This document shows positions 45,282 through 56,487 of a stretch of 64,000 nt of DNA, piece by piece. Under the pieces are notes generated by a model, which saw only the letters and a list, made by a program, of their open reading frames with translations, did no database searches and was not told the origin of the DNA. Source of the DNA: Phlegmacium glaucopus (taxonomy: Eukaryota; Basidiomycota; Agaricomycetes; Agaricales; Cortinariaceae); the NCBI GenBank assembly GCA_015039465.1, contig MU130540.1:35623-99622 (forward strand), in the 5' to 3' direction. Every line of letters begins with the position of its first letter. Within the stretch, counting starts at the first letter, position 1. A program made the position numbers and the translations under genes.

Positions 45282-46250
45282 ATGGGTTATTTAGATAGAC
45301 GTTGTCAATCTCAGTCTGAATCTGACATTTGATTACGTCATCATCTTTTATCTTATCGAATCTCACCACATCACATGACTAAAGTGTGACAATTTCCATG
45401 AAACCACCTTTTTGTGAATAGCGCTTGCACAAAGGGGACATTGTCTTATCGGGTCGCAGGGCACCCTAGTAAATAGATATATGGAGAACATCCTGCAACC
45501 AATTTTTAGAATTAGGACCTAGTAGAGATGCTATTCAAGAAATACATCATTTTTTACTGCATTTTCGGGCTTGAGAAGACTCAGAAGCTACTATCCATGC
45601 CCAGGATGTCTCTAGGAGTCCTCAGAAACCTAGGTAAATGGGCCAGTGGAAATACTAAAAAGACTAGGTGAGATAAAGCCAATGAACCCCCCTTCTGCCA
45701 AGGAGTGAGGATCTTGAGTCTAACATGATAGAATCCCTTGAAAATTTCACTATTGTCGAAATGTGCAGGTATTTAATTCAATTCTCTCTCCCTCAAATAT
45801 AATTTGACTATTTACTTGACTTCACTAGATTTTCACAGTGTTCACGCCGCATACAAGCGTGGTTTGACCAGAAAAGAAGCTGCTTGGGCAAACAACAAAT
45901 ACCGCCGCGCTTGTGAAGGATGTGGGAGGGGCGGGCTTGTGGTAATGTATTTTAGTTGTCTTCGTTTTGATACGGTGTTAGTACCCATCTTACACTAATT
46001 CCGCTCGTAAATGCGAAGGCGGCTGCCTCAGCGGCTATTTGGGAAGCTGCGTGTCACGGAATGTCACATACACGTGATATGGTGCGGTTGTGACCTTAGT
46101 GTACACCGGGTCTACCGCGGTACTCAAACACCTTGTCTTCCGAGATCCCTCCGAATTAGCCGCGACCGGTTGCTACCAAGATATTCCCATCCCTGTCACG
46201 GTCATAGCTCAATGATGGTTTAAGGCTTCGCTCTTTGACCTCATACTATC
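45282..46250. other. Intergenic with a short unplaced coding piece
   Basis: At about 45,829-45,942 the plus strand reads FHSVHAAYKRGLTRKEAAWA and then NNKYRRACEGCGRGGL, followed by a possible GT-AG intron and AAASAAIWEAACHGMSHTRD (46,020-46,080). No start codon or upstream exon is found. It may be a relic or the tail of an unrecognised gene. Confidence 0.35.
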
Positions 46251-47009
46251 ATGCTTTCCAAGGTCACCAAGAGAGTCAGGCAAACTTCTGTTGTTCAGCT
46301 GGAGCCGACAACTCCAGTCTTTCGAGTCGATATAGCCCCGGATCTGCTACGCTGGAGCGATTTCTCGACTCCCTTCCCATCAGTCTCTATTGGAGGATAC
46401 AGTCGATTCTATACCACACGTACGATACAGGAGGAACCACTTAACCTTTGTCCACTCCTTTCTCAATACCCTGAACCTTCACCGTCATCGGAAATACCCC
46501 CAATATCCCCCTTATTTTCTACCCTCCGACGACGTTGTCCACCCGTGATACCGGAGGTTTCGCTGGAGTCCCTCACACTAGCTAAACCTAGAAACCTTAC
46601 TATTTCCACGATTACAACACCACCACATTCACTCAAGAGACGTCGGAGACAAATGTTTCGTACCCCAAGTGCCGAAGGTGACTCTGTTCATGGTCGATGT
46701 CAATCACCGTCAGATACCATCACTATTAGCGCTGGCGCATCTTCAACCGACATCGTTCTGTCTCCTCACTCAACTGCCTCATCCTCATCTGATGACTCAC
46801 AATTGAGCCATGATCGATCCGACTCGAGTCATTCTGAATTCCCAATAACACCATCCACGAGTATCGATAGTGAATGGGATACCCAGAAATTTTTGACAGG
46901 GCTTGTATCAAACAAGCCCTCATCACACCACGAGTCCAAGTCAGCGATGATAAGACCGATCAATTCAACGTCCTTTTGTACTGCGGAAACGGGGTTCAGC
47001 GAGATCTAA
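46251..47009 (+). CDS. Hypothetical Ser-rich protein
   Basis: Single-exon frame of 252 codons from MLSKVTKRVRQTSVV. No domain recognised. The middle is basic (HSLKRRRRQMFRTPS, a possible nuclear signal). The region around residues 155-215 is very rich in Ser/Asp (TASSSSDDSQLSHDRSDSSH). An early segment, FRVDIAPDLLRWSDFSTPFP, looks folded. Codon use and length make a real gene plausible, but there is no homology evidence. Confidence 0.5.
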   Translation: MLSKVTKRVRQTSVVQLEPTTPVFRVDIAPDLLRWSDFSTPFPSVSIGGYSRFYTTRTIQEEPLNLCPLLSQYPEPSPSSEIPPISPLFSTLRRRCPPVIPEVSLESLTLAKPRNLTISTITTPPHSLKRRRRQMFRTPSAEGDSVHGRCQSPSDTITISAGASSTDIVLSPHSTASSSSDDSQLSHDRSDSSHSEFPITPSTSIDSEWDTQKFLTGLVSNKPSSHHESKSAMIRPINSTSFCTAETGFSEI

Positions 47010-47566
47010 ACCTCAAAAAAAGCTTTTTTTTTGCTTCTTTTGATCTTTTTTTCATTTATTTATCAAGGAATCAAGTGTTCATTTATGTAACTTTTACTTC
47101 GTTTCTGTTTAGATTACGACTTTGCTTCACCTACACCCCAATTTCAACATCACTTATGAGATTATGTTAACCCATCTCCGCATATGTAACGCTTCTGTAG
47201 CTTTTGGTAACAATCTGTACACTCTGACCCTTTCACTCCTTATCATATGTATGTATGTACCTCGTACCCAAATGTTCTGGATCATTCATAGTCAAAGTCG
47301 TGTTTGATGAATGAAATCCATGCTTTGCTGATGATCAATGTTCTAGACCACGATTTCACCCCGATAACTCAAAAGTAGAAAGTGAAAACCATAATCATTC
47401 ACGTCGTAGTAATCGTCTATGATGAAATTTCGTAACCAAAAAATCGTAAGCATCCGAAGAGAAAATATCCGAGATTTCAAATGTTCAAAGATTTTATTTT
47501 ATTTTGGTTCGGAATACCTCCCGATTACTTCTTGTTGTCATCGACTTCACGTTGTCGGTGGTGTAT
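47010..47566. other. Convergent intergenic region
   Basis: 3' flanks of the Ser-rich gene and PPX1. No feature seen. Confidence 0.5.
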
Positions 47567-49011
47567 TCACCCCTCCAAGATATTTTTCAGGATCGGGGCG
47601 ATAATTTTCCGTGTCGCGTGCGCGTTGCCTTGCTTGTAAACCATCGCTTTCGATGTTGGAGGAAGGTTCCCTGTCTTCTGTAAATCGAATTTCTTGTACT
47701 TCTGAACCTTGATGTCGTCGTTGGCCTCCAGACCCGCCCACAATCTGTTGGCAAGAACCAACGCGCACAAACTATCACTGGAAGAGGGGATTGGTGACAA
47801 CTCCGTTTCTTCCAGGACGATCCAGGCCATCTCTCTCTTGTGCTTCCCTTTCCCGTTCCTGGTAAACGTGTTGACTTTGGTCTCGTGAAAAGATGTCAGG
47901 ACACCGAGGATTGTGACTCCTCTACGCCGCATCCATGTAATAGCGTCTGCTTCGAGTCTACCATTTGAACCCCAAGCCTTCAAACGAAGGGGTACTGTGG
48001 AGAGCCCAGCTTTGATGGAGGGCTGGCCAGGCGCCCATGTCAGAGTATAGGTAGCCTCCTTGTAGTCGCGTCTAAGAAGATCGAAAGCTCGAAGGTGAGA
48101 AACGTCCGATTTCTTGGTTATGAGGGTAGTGGTGAGTTCTTTGATGACTTGACAATCATACAACGCATTCGGGTTGGGTCGGTCAATGGGGGACAGCGCA
48201 GACGGCGGTGGTATGAAATTTGCCATGGTAGATTTGGAAGCGAGGGAAACTGCAGAAGCACGGTCAAGGTCGATTGCTTTTCCACCGGGTTTCAATCCGT
48301 CTGTGTCAATGATGATAGCAGTTAGGAGGAGGGTAGCCAACTCTTCCGGAAGTTCGGAGGGGCAAAGGGTAGCTACGTGTGACGAGCAACTACCCGACGG
48401 GGAAATGATACGAGGATTGGCTTGTGGGTATAGACCTTCGTCCTGGTGATGGTCTACTACAGCTATCACCTCAGCCCTTGGGTTATCCAGGGAGAAAGCT
48501 GATCCAAGACGGTTATGGTCCACCAGAGCAAACATTTGCGATGGGAATGGCTTGAAATCCGAGAGTTCCGTCATAGTCAATAGGTCGTCTTGAGTCGGAC
48601 TCAAGCCTGCGAGGCTTAGAGCATATAAGTTTTCCACTCGTAGATTCAGATCAGCACGTTCCACTTGGATTAGAGGGATGGTAGGCTGTTTGTGGATCTC
48701 AGACTGGATCCAAGCGAAAGCAATCGAACTCGCAACGGAGTCGAGATCTGTTCGTTATAATTAGTAGGGCCTTATACTAAGAAATTAGGAGGACAAATCA
48801 TACCCCCGGCCTCGTTCCCCATCACTACGGTCCATCCTGCGCCTTTCTTAGGATCTTCCTTGATGTCCTTGAGATAATTAGCCTTGGCATTGGCGAGATA
48901 CACGCTGAGAGAGGACCTTGACGACGAGGAGGCGGGAATATGAGTAGGTTCGTATGCCTCAGTCAACCTCAAAGCAACAGAGAGCCGGCGGAGAGGGTTT
49001 TTATTGGGCAT
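47567..49011 (-). CDS. PPX1: Exopolyphosphatase, DHH family
   Basis: Hydrolyses terminal phosphates of inorganic polyphosphate. Exon 1 48804-49011, intron 48748-48803, exon 2 47567-48747; 462 aa. DHH-family metal-binding motifs occur in order: GNEAG joined to DLDSVASSIAFAW (motif I), FALVDHNRLGSAF (motif II), VIAVVDHHQDEGLY (motif III, DHH), TAIIIDTDGLKPGGKA (motif IV). The C-terminal DHHA2 part includes RRDYKEATYTLTW, VGLST-like IKAGLSTVPLRLK and RRRGVTILGVLTSF. Start MPNKNPLRRL is the first ATG of the frame; translation upstream would need a non-ATG codon. Divergent from nothing nearby: EMC2 lies upstream in the same direction. Confidence 0.92.
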
Positions 49012-49296
49012 TACTGTCGACCGCCGGATGGTGAAGGCACTAACCACTGCTTCAAGCAGGAGAGTCAGGTTTATGTATTTGGCCCCCCTAGAACCCTTTT
49101 AAAGGGCAGAATACGTATTTTGGCACGATGCAGGAAGCCAAGAACCCTGAAGGGCCTTGCGGCGAGCGAGAAAACTCAAAAGGGCTCGCTAAAGCAAACG
49201 GTTCATAGTCACGTGTTGGTATGAAGAAATCAGAGAAAGGGTACTTAGAACGTGGACCAATAGATGTAAGTATTACAGGATGATCTATATTAAAAA

Positions 49297-50473
49297 TCAT
49301 CTCGTAGACATCCACTTCGATACTAGGCTTCTGGCTTGAAGACCCTTTCCGCCGCTGTATGCCGTAAGAACTCTCTCTGTCGCCAACTCGTCAATGAGTT
49401 TGATATTCTTAGGCACCGGGGTTTTCGACTGCGAGTTATGCGACGAAGGTGAGGAAACAAGCTGCCGCGCGCACTAGAACGAAGGGTGAGAAAGAGAATT
49501 CAAGCCTCGTGGAGTAAGTTAACATACCAATTTTGTTCCCCACCAAGCTCTTATAGCGATACCGAGAGGAATGTCATCCATTTCCTCTTCACTCATGTCT
49601 ATGACAACTAAGAACATTTTAAGTGCTAGGGGTACATCGCCTGACGAATAAGCTGTTTCAGCAAATTGGAGAAATGTAAAAGGGTTTTGGGGAGTTAGAA
49701 GAAGCGCATGTGATAGTGCTTGAAGAGCATGAGTGTATCTAACATCGCATGTAAATTTCCCATTTCAAAAAAGGGAACAATGGAAAGGGAGAACTGACTG
49801 GTTGCATGACGAGTAGATGTCTGCTAGCTCCACCCAGCCTTCTGCATCGGTATAGAAGGTATCCAAATATTCGTTTAGCTCTTCTACAGCCATGTATATT
49901 TTATCCATGCGGCGAAGAACAGATATGCGCCGTTTCCAGATAGCCTGTATGAGAGTGACTATAAGCGCCTATGTTGAACCAGAACAAAGCAATATCCTCA
50001 CCGCATTGGCAGAGTCAGCACGCAAAAGTTCATCATAGTATGTCAGTACCAGGGCAGGAGATTCGGTTGCTTCCATTCGAATGCCAGCAAGTACGTCGAC
50101 GCGAGGGGAATTAGGAAACTTTTCGCCTAGTTGTTTGAGGCATTGCTAGTGGTGCGTAAACCCTTTCGTTAATGTCAAAGCGCGTTATGCAAGTTGGCTG
50201 AGATATGAACACACATCTGCAATATCTAAACGACCAACATCAATCGCTGCCAGGGCAAGTTGTTCAAGAAAAGCCCATCCTGGTTGCATTCATCAAGGGG
50301 TTAGTGGTGATGTCTAAAGGAAGTCAATCGGCTATTCACCGACCTTCGTCACCAAGCCTGGTAGACGCCCCTGATTTTAGGACAACAAGACCCTTTTGGA
50401 GTGTATCTTGGGATTCTCTCGTGTTATTAGCTCGGTATGCTGCAAGTTTCTGGAGAGCAGGTTGGAGGGCCAT
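49297..50473 (-). CDS. EMC2: ER membrane protein complex subunit 2
   Basis: TPR scaffold on the cytosolic side of the EMC membrane-protein insertase (TTC35/Oca3 family). Six exons in phase: 50344-50473, 50215-50279, 50002-50145, 49799-49944, 49528-49738, 49297-49473; 290 aa. Landmarks: MALQPALQKLAAYRANNTRE, WAFLEQLALAAIDVGRLDIA, CLKQLGEKFPNSPRVDVLAG, IRMEATESPALVLTYYDELL, AIWKRRISVLRRMDK, FYTDAEGWVELADIYSSCNQ, YTHALQALSHALLLTPQNPF. Length fits the family. Its start codon is only 62 bases from the divergent folate gene. Confidence 0.93.
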
Positions 50474-50535
50474 GATCAAGAGGCAACGGGTTACGTAATC
50501 CCGGCTAACCTCCTACCGTGACAACTATACCGAAA
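50474..50535. promoter_or_regulatory. Short divergent promoter, EMC2 / folate gene
   Basis: 62 bases separate the two predicted start codons, so the genes share a bidirectional promoter or have promoters inside each other's 5' regions. No specific factor site recognised. Confidence 0.6.
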
Positions 50536-52522
50536 ATGACCAACTCATCTGTAAGGTAGACACCCAAAGATCATAGGATGATATTTACAAAATCAATCAG
50601 CTAGATGCCAATAATACACCGGGCGCTATCTCAATTGACAACTTCTTCAATCGCCCGACGTCTACTTCCCAAGAGCCCGCCGTCTATAATGTTGCAATCG
50701 CTCTAGGATCAAATCTTGGCGACTCTTTTCACCATATTGAATATGCATTACGACTTCTTGAATACCTTCCTCAGGAAGAAAAGTTGGATGGTTCACCGTT
50801 TGTCCACATCATTAATACTTCCTTCCTTTACAAGACAGCTCCCATGTATGTGACCGATCAACCTGCGTTTATTAATGGCGCGTGCATGGTATATTTTCTT
50901 CTCTTGTCAGACAAGCTATTCTCATAATTCTGATCCGTCATTACCAGGCGAAGACAAATATACCACCTATCGCCCTACTTGGTTTACTTAAAAAGATAGA
51001 ATCGGTAGTGGGTCGTGTCCGTTCCATCAGAAATGGTCCTCGCGCAGTCGACTTGGATATCATCTTTTGCGGCAGCAATATCATCGACACTCGCTCAGAC
51101 AAAGAAACTCTTGACAACCTGAACGGAAAGCTCGTAGTTCCACACCCACGAGTACAAGAGAGGGAGTTCGTTTTGCGGCCTCTGAACGAGTATGGTTCCT
51201 CTCAGTATCCAAAAGCATCCCATCTGACCGTTTGAAAGCATGATCCCAGATTTTATCCACCCAATCTTACAGAAATGTGTAAGGTCGCTCTTAGCTGAGG
51301 TGTTTGATCCATCTGGGACTCCGATGAATAAAGTGATCCCTTTTCCTCGTTTGCCCATTTCATCTTGGGATTGTCCATATTCCAAAATTGACCCTGTGCC
51401 TGCGACTCTCACGCATTGGACTTATCCGTCGGATATGTCATCACGAAGTAGGACGAGAGGAACGGTGCACACCAATGTCATGGCTACGCTGAACGTTACG
51501 CCTGACTCCTTCTCGGATGGCGCGCTGCGCACTACGCTGCCCGCCGCTATCGCATACATACAAGAGTCTATCGCGGCTGGAGCGACGATAGTTGACGTGG
51601 GCGGTTACTCTAGTCGTCCAGGTACCACATTCGTCAGCATTGAAGAGGAAATTTCAAGAGTCGTACCTACCCTCCAAGCCTTGCGAAATCCCGACGTTCT
51701 TCGTCAATATGAAGACCCTACAGGTCCTTATCTCGGCATTACGGATCGGATCATGGACACTCCTATCAGTGTTGATACTTATCGGTGGGAGGTTGCTGAA
51801 GCGGCCCTTCAAGCGGGTGCCAATTGCATCAATGACATATATGCGTTTACTGGTCCTGATTACCCTCTGGAAGAGACCGAGACCACGGTATATATGAATA
51901 AACTGACTGCCCTTGTACGCCGACACGCTGTCCCTGTAGTGCTTATGCATTCAAGAGGACATAATGTGAATATCAACAATGATTATACGGCCTATACATA
52001 TGCAGGCAAAGGAAACGATGGGATTTTTTTAGAGGGTGTTCGGGTGGAACTTGGGGAGAAGGTGGAAGAAGTTATCAGACACGGCGTGAGACGGTGGTTA
52101 ATCATTGCTGATCCTGGTATCGGTTATAACAAGCCTTTGGCTGGCAACCTGGAGGTCCTCAGGGAAGCTGCACAACTTGTTGAAGATATGCCGATCGGAC
52201 ATGGTCAGTGCTACATTGCAATATATGTCTCACAAATTCTGACATAACACTCTTGTTTTTTCCTTTGACCTCTTCATCAGAATATAAATATCGAAATTCA
52301 CTTGCAGGTTTTCCTCTGCTTATCGGGGTGTCTAAAAAATCATTCCTTGGCTATGTATTGGCGGCAGGACCTCATGGCAGGCAAACACAACCTAACGACC
52401 GATGTTGGGCGACTGCTGCTGCGGTTTCTACTTCCGTACAACAAGGCGCGTTGATTACTCGTGTACATGATGTAAGAGAGATGATGGATGTCGTCCGTGT
52501 ATCGGACGCGATATGGTTCTAA
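50536..52522 (+). CDS. FOL1: Bifunctional HPPK-DHPS folate biosynthesis enzyme
   Basis: Makes dihydropteroate from hydroxymethyl-dihydropterin: pyrophosphokinase (HPPK), then condensation with p-aminobenzoate (DHPS, the sulfonamide target). Exons 50536-50550, 50601-50888, 50948-51189, 51239-52203, 52281-52522; 583 aa. HPPK (about residues 35-200): NVAIALGSNLGDSFHHIEYA, QPAFINGACM, NGPRAVDLDIIFCG, VPHPRVQEREFVLRPLND. DHPS (about 270-583): MATLNVTPDSFSDGA, IVDVGGYSSRPGTT, PISVDTYRWEVAEAAL, CINDIYAF, VVLMHSRG, IIADPGIGYNK, GFPLLIGVSKKSFLG. The dihydroneopterin aldolase domain that precedes these in trifunctional fungal FOL1 is absent, and the 62-bp gap to EMC2 leaves no room for it. Aldolase must be encoded elsewhere. 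Confidence 0.93.
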
Positions 52523-53852
52523 AGAGTTCTCAGGTTGACCGGTTCAAGGCTGATAAGTTAGTGCAGTACTCCAAATAGATTCATAATCCTTCCGTGATGC
52601 TGGAATTTCGAAGGTGCATGGCTTACATGAACTACTAGAAGAACGCCGCCAATATATACAACAATCACAATTTTAAAGTTGGTGTAGGCCCTAAGGCGCT
52701 GAATTTTCAGAAGGTTCTGATTCGCCAGTTGTGCCAGACTCTGGGGTTTATCTGGGAGCCACAGGTGGATTCTTTGTCTTGGTGAAATATCGGATCAATT
52801 ATCTAATCCTATGCACTCCATATGAACCCTTATGAACCAGTATGGTCGACTTGGACTCGCTTCATAGACAAAATGAACGCACCACATGTTTTTAAAATAC
52901 AACGTGAACATCTCGCATGCTGAGCGAACATGAGCTCAACGAAATAAGAATCGAGCAGGCCCTGACGCTCCGAGCGCGTCTAGCAATATGATATCCACAT
53001 TCCCTCCAACCAATACAAGCTCTGTAATCAGGTGGTGCTGAGATTTGACCCTCTGAGTCTCTCGCTGCTCCAATAGGACCCCCAATATACTTAGAGAGCT
53101 GATCAGCCAAAAAAACACCACCGACTCTCGGAAGTATAGAAGGGTTCCTGTGAGATAAAGTGCTCACACCTGCCAAATCTAAGAGCTGATAGGCCAAAAA
53201 AATATCTGGGTAACCGATACTTCTGCCACCATGCTATTTTTCACCATGCTACTATTCGGGCCCCTCTATCTCAGAAGTCATCAGAAGGTAGTAGTACTAC
53301 AGAATTCTTCGAAGTGTATAGGGCAGTTCTTTGCAGATTTGAAGCGTGATAATGGGTCACAAATGTTAAGCATACCTGCCAGTGTCAACAAAACTCCAAA
53401 GTAAGTTGGGGAAAAATCAGAAGATGGTTAGATACCGCTATTATTAACTTTCCACGAGTTTTAGAAGGCCAAAAATTTTGCAGACAATCTGCAATCTTTT
53501 CAAACCTAAGTCAGAGAACACGGGAACGAAAAAAAAGATCGGACCGAAAGGTCGAAATTACCCATCTTCAGAATCCAGCCCTCTGAGGGAGCATTTGGGG
53601 GTTCTCCTGAGAGTCGACAGAAATATCTATGTATTGGTTTCAAACGACGTCTGTGAACCTGGTGATAAATCGTCATTTGCCAACGAGCGTGGTATTCGGA
53701 AATACACCCGTGAGCTTTAATATGAACGTTCTGAGGTTACGATCGTTGCAAAGCTTTCATATAGCATGAACGCACGGCAGTTGCCAACCTGCTATCAATG
53801 AACCATGTATCGCGAAGTGGCAAGTAAAAATGGCACGAGGGTGGCTTAAATC
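52523..53852. other. Intergenic, no gene supported
   Basis: Short frames only (for example 53,478-53,720, no recognised motif). Repeated tagctg/gagctgat words near 53,095 and 53,185 hint at local duplication. Confidence 0.45.
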
Positions 53853-54746
53853 TAGGGCTGCGCACCGCCCGTATTACGGGTACGGCCGTCATTTTACGGG
53901 CCGTAATGGCTGCCAAGTCTCGACGGCCGTCCCGTATTTCCTCATCCTAAATCCTCGACGGTACGGTACGGGTCAAAAACGGCCGTAAACGGCCGTATAC
54001 GGGTATTTCCCCCCTCATCCAATTTGCCAGGATTTGCCTCAAATAATGAGTCTGAGTCAAATCATCATAAAATATATTATTGTTGGTTAGTTTTGAAGGT
54101 TTTTGAGAAATCATCTCAGACTTGTATTTCCCGGTCAGTTTGGCCCTTTGGCTTTGTGTTGAAGGTACATATACTTCTATTATATCTATGTATGTAAAAA
54201 AATGATTAAATACACGGTGGAGAGAACTTTGCCAGCGTTTGGCCAGCGTCACAAGTCGCAAAAGGTGGTGTTTGAAAATTAATGTCACATCAGTCACGTT
54301 CCAGGCCAGTGCGTACTTCAAAGTTCAAACTCCGCTCACCTCATTTAAATTCTCCGTCGAACAGGCTAGAGCCAATCCTAGCCATAAAATTTTGTACAGA
54401 GCTCGTTTTCTATAGATATAAGAATTATAAATATCAGAAATTTCCAGAAATCGTAGTCCATAGAAATATTTTCAACAAAAGAATTTACAGCCATAGATAG
54501 ATGTTGTAAGTACCTATTCTGAGGGTACCAAGTCCAAGGGAACAAGGCCCAATACTCAGTTTTCAAACGCCAGCAAAAATTTCCCAGACAACGGCCGTAT
54601 GACGGTGCTTCACCCACGGGTTCAACGGTATATACCCGTAAATTCGCCAGCCCGTTTTTGGGGAGGAAAAGGCTCCAACGGGACGAGTAATTACCCATCG
54701 AACCCGCCTGTAAACCCGTAGTTTACGGTGACGGTGCACAGCCCTA
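53853..54746. mobile_element. hAT-like non-autonomous transposon
   Basis: 894 bp flanked by the 8-bp direct repeat cttaaatc (53845-53852 and 54747-54754), diagnostic of hAT elements. Terminal inverted repeats: TAGGGCTGcGCACCG at left and CGGTGCACAGCCCTA at right. Subterminal regions at both ends are dense in ACGGCCGT and CCCGTA words, as expected of transposase-binding repeats. No transposase coding sequence. Confidence 0.88.
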
Positions 54747-54754
54747 CTTAAATC

Positions 54755-55359
54755 TATCTGGCAAGCCCAATCTGGTTGCCTATCTAGAGCGAGTGTATGG
54801 AGTGTATGTAGCACCAAGAGCTACTCTTTTTAGCATTTGCTGGTAAAGGCGACATGACATAGCCTAGCAATAGAAAACTCGCCGTTTTATTTTCACTACT
54901 ACGCACTGTTAAACGAGTAGTTATCTTATCTATTAGATTAGATTAGATACAAGTAGATACTCGTAGTGTAGATGTCTGTACCACCAGACCAACGTGTGAT
55001 ACCCATCACACATGTGTGATCCTTAACACGCACATGCTACCCCAGGTAGCTTCTAGGGGCTGTGCTAATAGTGTGCACAGACCATCTACAAACAGTATAT
55101 AAGCAGTAGATACACCACTAATATACTTCACTTGGATATACATCTAAGTACCTAGTTAGTAGCACACTCTACATACCAAAGGTAAGCTAGTAAGATAACC
55201 ACGACCAGCTCTGCGCATATAAGCAACTCGTTTGCTGCGCAACACGCACCATGCTAAGTGCCTTGCATATCAAGTTGTAGCAGTCGGCTGTCAAACATAG
55301 ATCTTGTAACAGAGTTTTACCGTGGGAAGCGAAGCTACTCCTTTCTTACTGTCACCATC
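54755..55359. other. Intergenic, repeat-rich
   Basis: Includes gattagattagatta near 54,930 and palindromic words (tcacacatgtgtga at 55,006). Two TATA-like elements (tatataagc near 55,096, catataagc near 55,216) precede the hypothetical gene. Could be part of an old LTR, unproven. Confidence 0.4.
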
Positions 55360-55807
55360 ATGTCGAGCGAAAGAACACCCAAGAGACATCGTGTGGACGA
55401 AGTTACTCCATCTTTTGGGAGAAAGTTGTTTCGTTCTTCAGACTCGCCCACATCATCGCCAATAGACGTGGATTCAAGTTCTGATAACTACATGGCAACA
55501 ACATATGCAGGAACAAGGTGAGCGGTTGAATCCCTGATAGATTCTAGTACTAAACATCCTCATATCTTCAAGTGGTTTTCTGTTCTCAATGGCCCCTGTA
55601 GTCGGCATCATTCACGCACCTTCCACTGTAGCGGTTGCCAGTACAGTAGCATACAGAATTTCTCCAATTTCTGTACCTGTATTAGCGCTGATATCTGCTG
55701 TGGCTGGTATTCCAGGACGGGAAGCACCCACGGTCAGTGACGATGTTGCGAGTGTGGCCGTCATCGCTAATTTCTGCTCATTTATGTTAGGGCAACTGCG
55801 ATGCTGA
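55360..55807 (+). pseudogene. Hypothetical gene truncated by a solo LTR
   Basis: Exon 1 55360-55517 (MSSERTPKRHRVDEVTPSFG, Ser-rich tail), intron 55518-55572, exon 2 from 55573 (SGFLFSMAPVVGIIHAPSTV, VAVASTVAYRISPISVP). The frame runs into the element inserted at 55785 and stops at 55805-55807 after only seven codons of element sequence. The hydrophobic second exon suggests a membrane protein. Family not recognised. After the element no convincing continuation is seen, so the original C-terminus is unknown. Confidence 0.5.
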
Positions 55808-56197
55808 CTTAGTCAAGCTAGCAGGGGATCCAAAGTTAATAATATTTCAGAAAAGATATCTACAAGTGACTTACCTAGCAGGGGATCCAAAGAGGAAAGG
55901 ATGGGGATCCCTGCTAGGCTGGGGGTGTTTAAGTACTAATATGGACATAACGGAGATATAAAATAAATAAAGGAATGATACGATAATAATTAATTAATTA
56001 AATAAGAAGTGGTGCGATATGAAAAATAGAAATAAATGATGGAGTGAATCGGAGGACTGGAGTCGGAGCGGAACTACGGGATTCCGGAGTCAACCGGTGA
56101 CGGAAGCGGAGTTGGATGGAAGGTCAGAGGTCGTTGGAAAGGTGGGGTGTATGATTCTAGAGTTGAGGTTTGGGTTAAAGTTGGGTGTCCCCTAACA
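55785..56197 (+). mobile_element. Solo LTR-like element, copy 1
   Basis: 413 bp, starts TGTTAGGGCAAC and ends GTGTCCCCTAACA, with the usual TG...CA ends inside an 8-bp inverted repeat TGTTAGGG/CCCTAACA. Flanked by a perfect 5-bp target duplication attta (55780-55784, 56198-56202). Near-identical to 61528-61940. It contains two copies of ctagcaggggatccaaag and a taattaattaatta run. The individual target duplication shows it is an independent insertion, not one end of a longer element. Confidence 0.9.
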
Positions 56198-56487
56198 ATT
56201 TAGCACATGTTACCAAACATTCCAATATCACCCTCCTCGCCTAATGTCATATTGCAAGACAACTTGGAATCCACGGAATCAGAAAAAACTTCCTTTGTGA
56301 ATTTCTCGCATTATGTATTCTCGGCTTCTGCTGCAGGTAGGTAAGTTACATTGTGGTGTATCATACATTGTAGAGAAGGCATACATTGTAGTGTATGATT
56401 CGGCTTCCCTGGACTCCAGTGAATATTACCTAAATAGGCAATATTACATTGTAGCATATTGTATGGGTGTAGGGAATTCACCAGGAC

